DNA from: Parvibaculum sp.
GTDB lineage: Bacteria; Pseudomonadota; Alphaproteobacteria; Parvibaculales; Parvibaculaceae
DNA length: 64,000 nucleotides
Assembly (NCBI GenBank): GCA_019635975.1
Contig: JAHBYM010000001.1
Coordinates: 24,371 to 88,370, forward strand
Direction of reading: 5' to 3'
Shown here in pieces: positions 63,963 to 64,000 of the stretch. Made by a program: the position numbers and the translations under genes. Each line of letters opens with the position of its first letter. Position 1 is the first letter of the stretch. Below the pieces are notes generated by a model. The model did no database searches, was not told where the DNA came from, and saw nothing but the letters and a program-made list of their open reading frames with translations.

Positions 63963-64000
63963 ATGACCGAAGACCGTATTCTCATTATCGATTTCGGCAG
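63963..64000 (+). CDS. guaA: GMP synthase, first 12 codons only (cut by window end)
   Basis: The ATG at 63963 opens TEDRILIIDFG, the invariant start of the glutamine amidotransferase domain of glutamine-hydrolysing GMP synthases (XMP to GMP). It lies 9 bp after the TPR gene stop. Assignment rests on these residues and the guaB-rsmB context. Confidence 0.8.
   Translation, partial: MTEDRILIIDFG

Overview
The window is GC-rich, densely coded DNA that looks like an alphaproteobacterial chromosome. Three things suggest this: the codon bias, the housekeeping run ppx/gppA - rlmE - guaB - rsmB - TPR gene - guaA at the right end, and a catabolic gene set (ketone carboxylase, Baeyer-Villiger monooxygenase, TRAP transporter, DUF1302/DUF1329 envelope proteins). 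A Parvibaculum-like or related lineage is a guess from this content, not a demonstrated identity.

Left chromosomal part (1-38.4 kb). A truncated carbamate kinase, a TonB-like protein and an MDR-family oxidoreductase lead into a large MalT/LuxR-type regulator (3069-5825). Next is a five-gene operon (5952-13695) of two HyuA-type ATPase subunits, a small Cys-rich subunit, a HyuB-type subunit and an unrecognised fifth protein, closed by a strong terminator. This is the layout of the acetone/acetophenone carboxylases. An acetoacetate-CoA-ligase-type enzyme lies 4 kb away (17785-19773) and could activate the beta-keto acid product. Between them sits a module of flavin amine oxidase, Rid-family protein, phytanoyl-CoA-type dioxygenase and TetR regulator, with similar AT-rich operator-like sites at both promoters. 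Genes at 20236-28517 form a probable trans-envelope system: an MMPL/RND inner-membrane protein, two Tat-signal DUF1329 proteins, a YCF48 beta-propeller and a DUF1302 outer-membrane protein. A PQQ sugar dehydrogenase, an orphan NarL-type response regulator, a TRAP transporter, a Baeyer-Villiger monooxygenase, an aldo/keto reductase and a Tat-exported short-chain dehydrogenase follow.

Integrated element (38444-58081). A 17-bp direct repeat of the 3' end of tRNA-Gln(CTG) marks both ends of a 19.6-kb element. Its tyrosine integrase lies next to the intact tRNA, and matching palindromic candidate arm sites lie 50-70 bp inside each end. The element carries a 5'-truncated Ski2-like helicase abutting a transposase remnant, a czcCBA metal-efflux operon with a CzcI-like leader protein, and a methyltransferase-family membrane protein gene preceded by a CadR/PbrR-type operator. 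It also has an EEP-family phosphodiesterase, a higBA toxin-antitoxin pair, a MOBQ-type relaxase with a recognisable oriT and two small mobilisation genes, a P-loop (DUF3987-like) protein, a Dam-type adenine methyltransferase and a winged-helix protein. It has no conjugation (mating-pore) genes, so it reads as an integrative mobilisable element that needs a helper.

Right chromosomal part (58.1-64 kb). After the tRNA come ppx/gppA, rlmE, guaB, rsmB, a small secreted TPR protein and the first codons of guaA, all on the plus strand.
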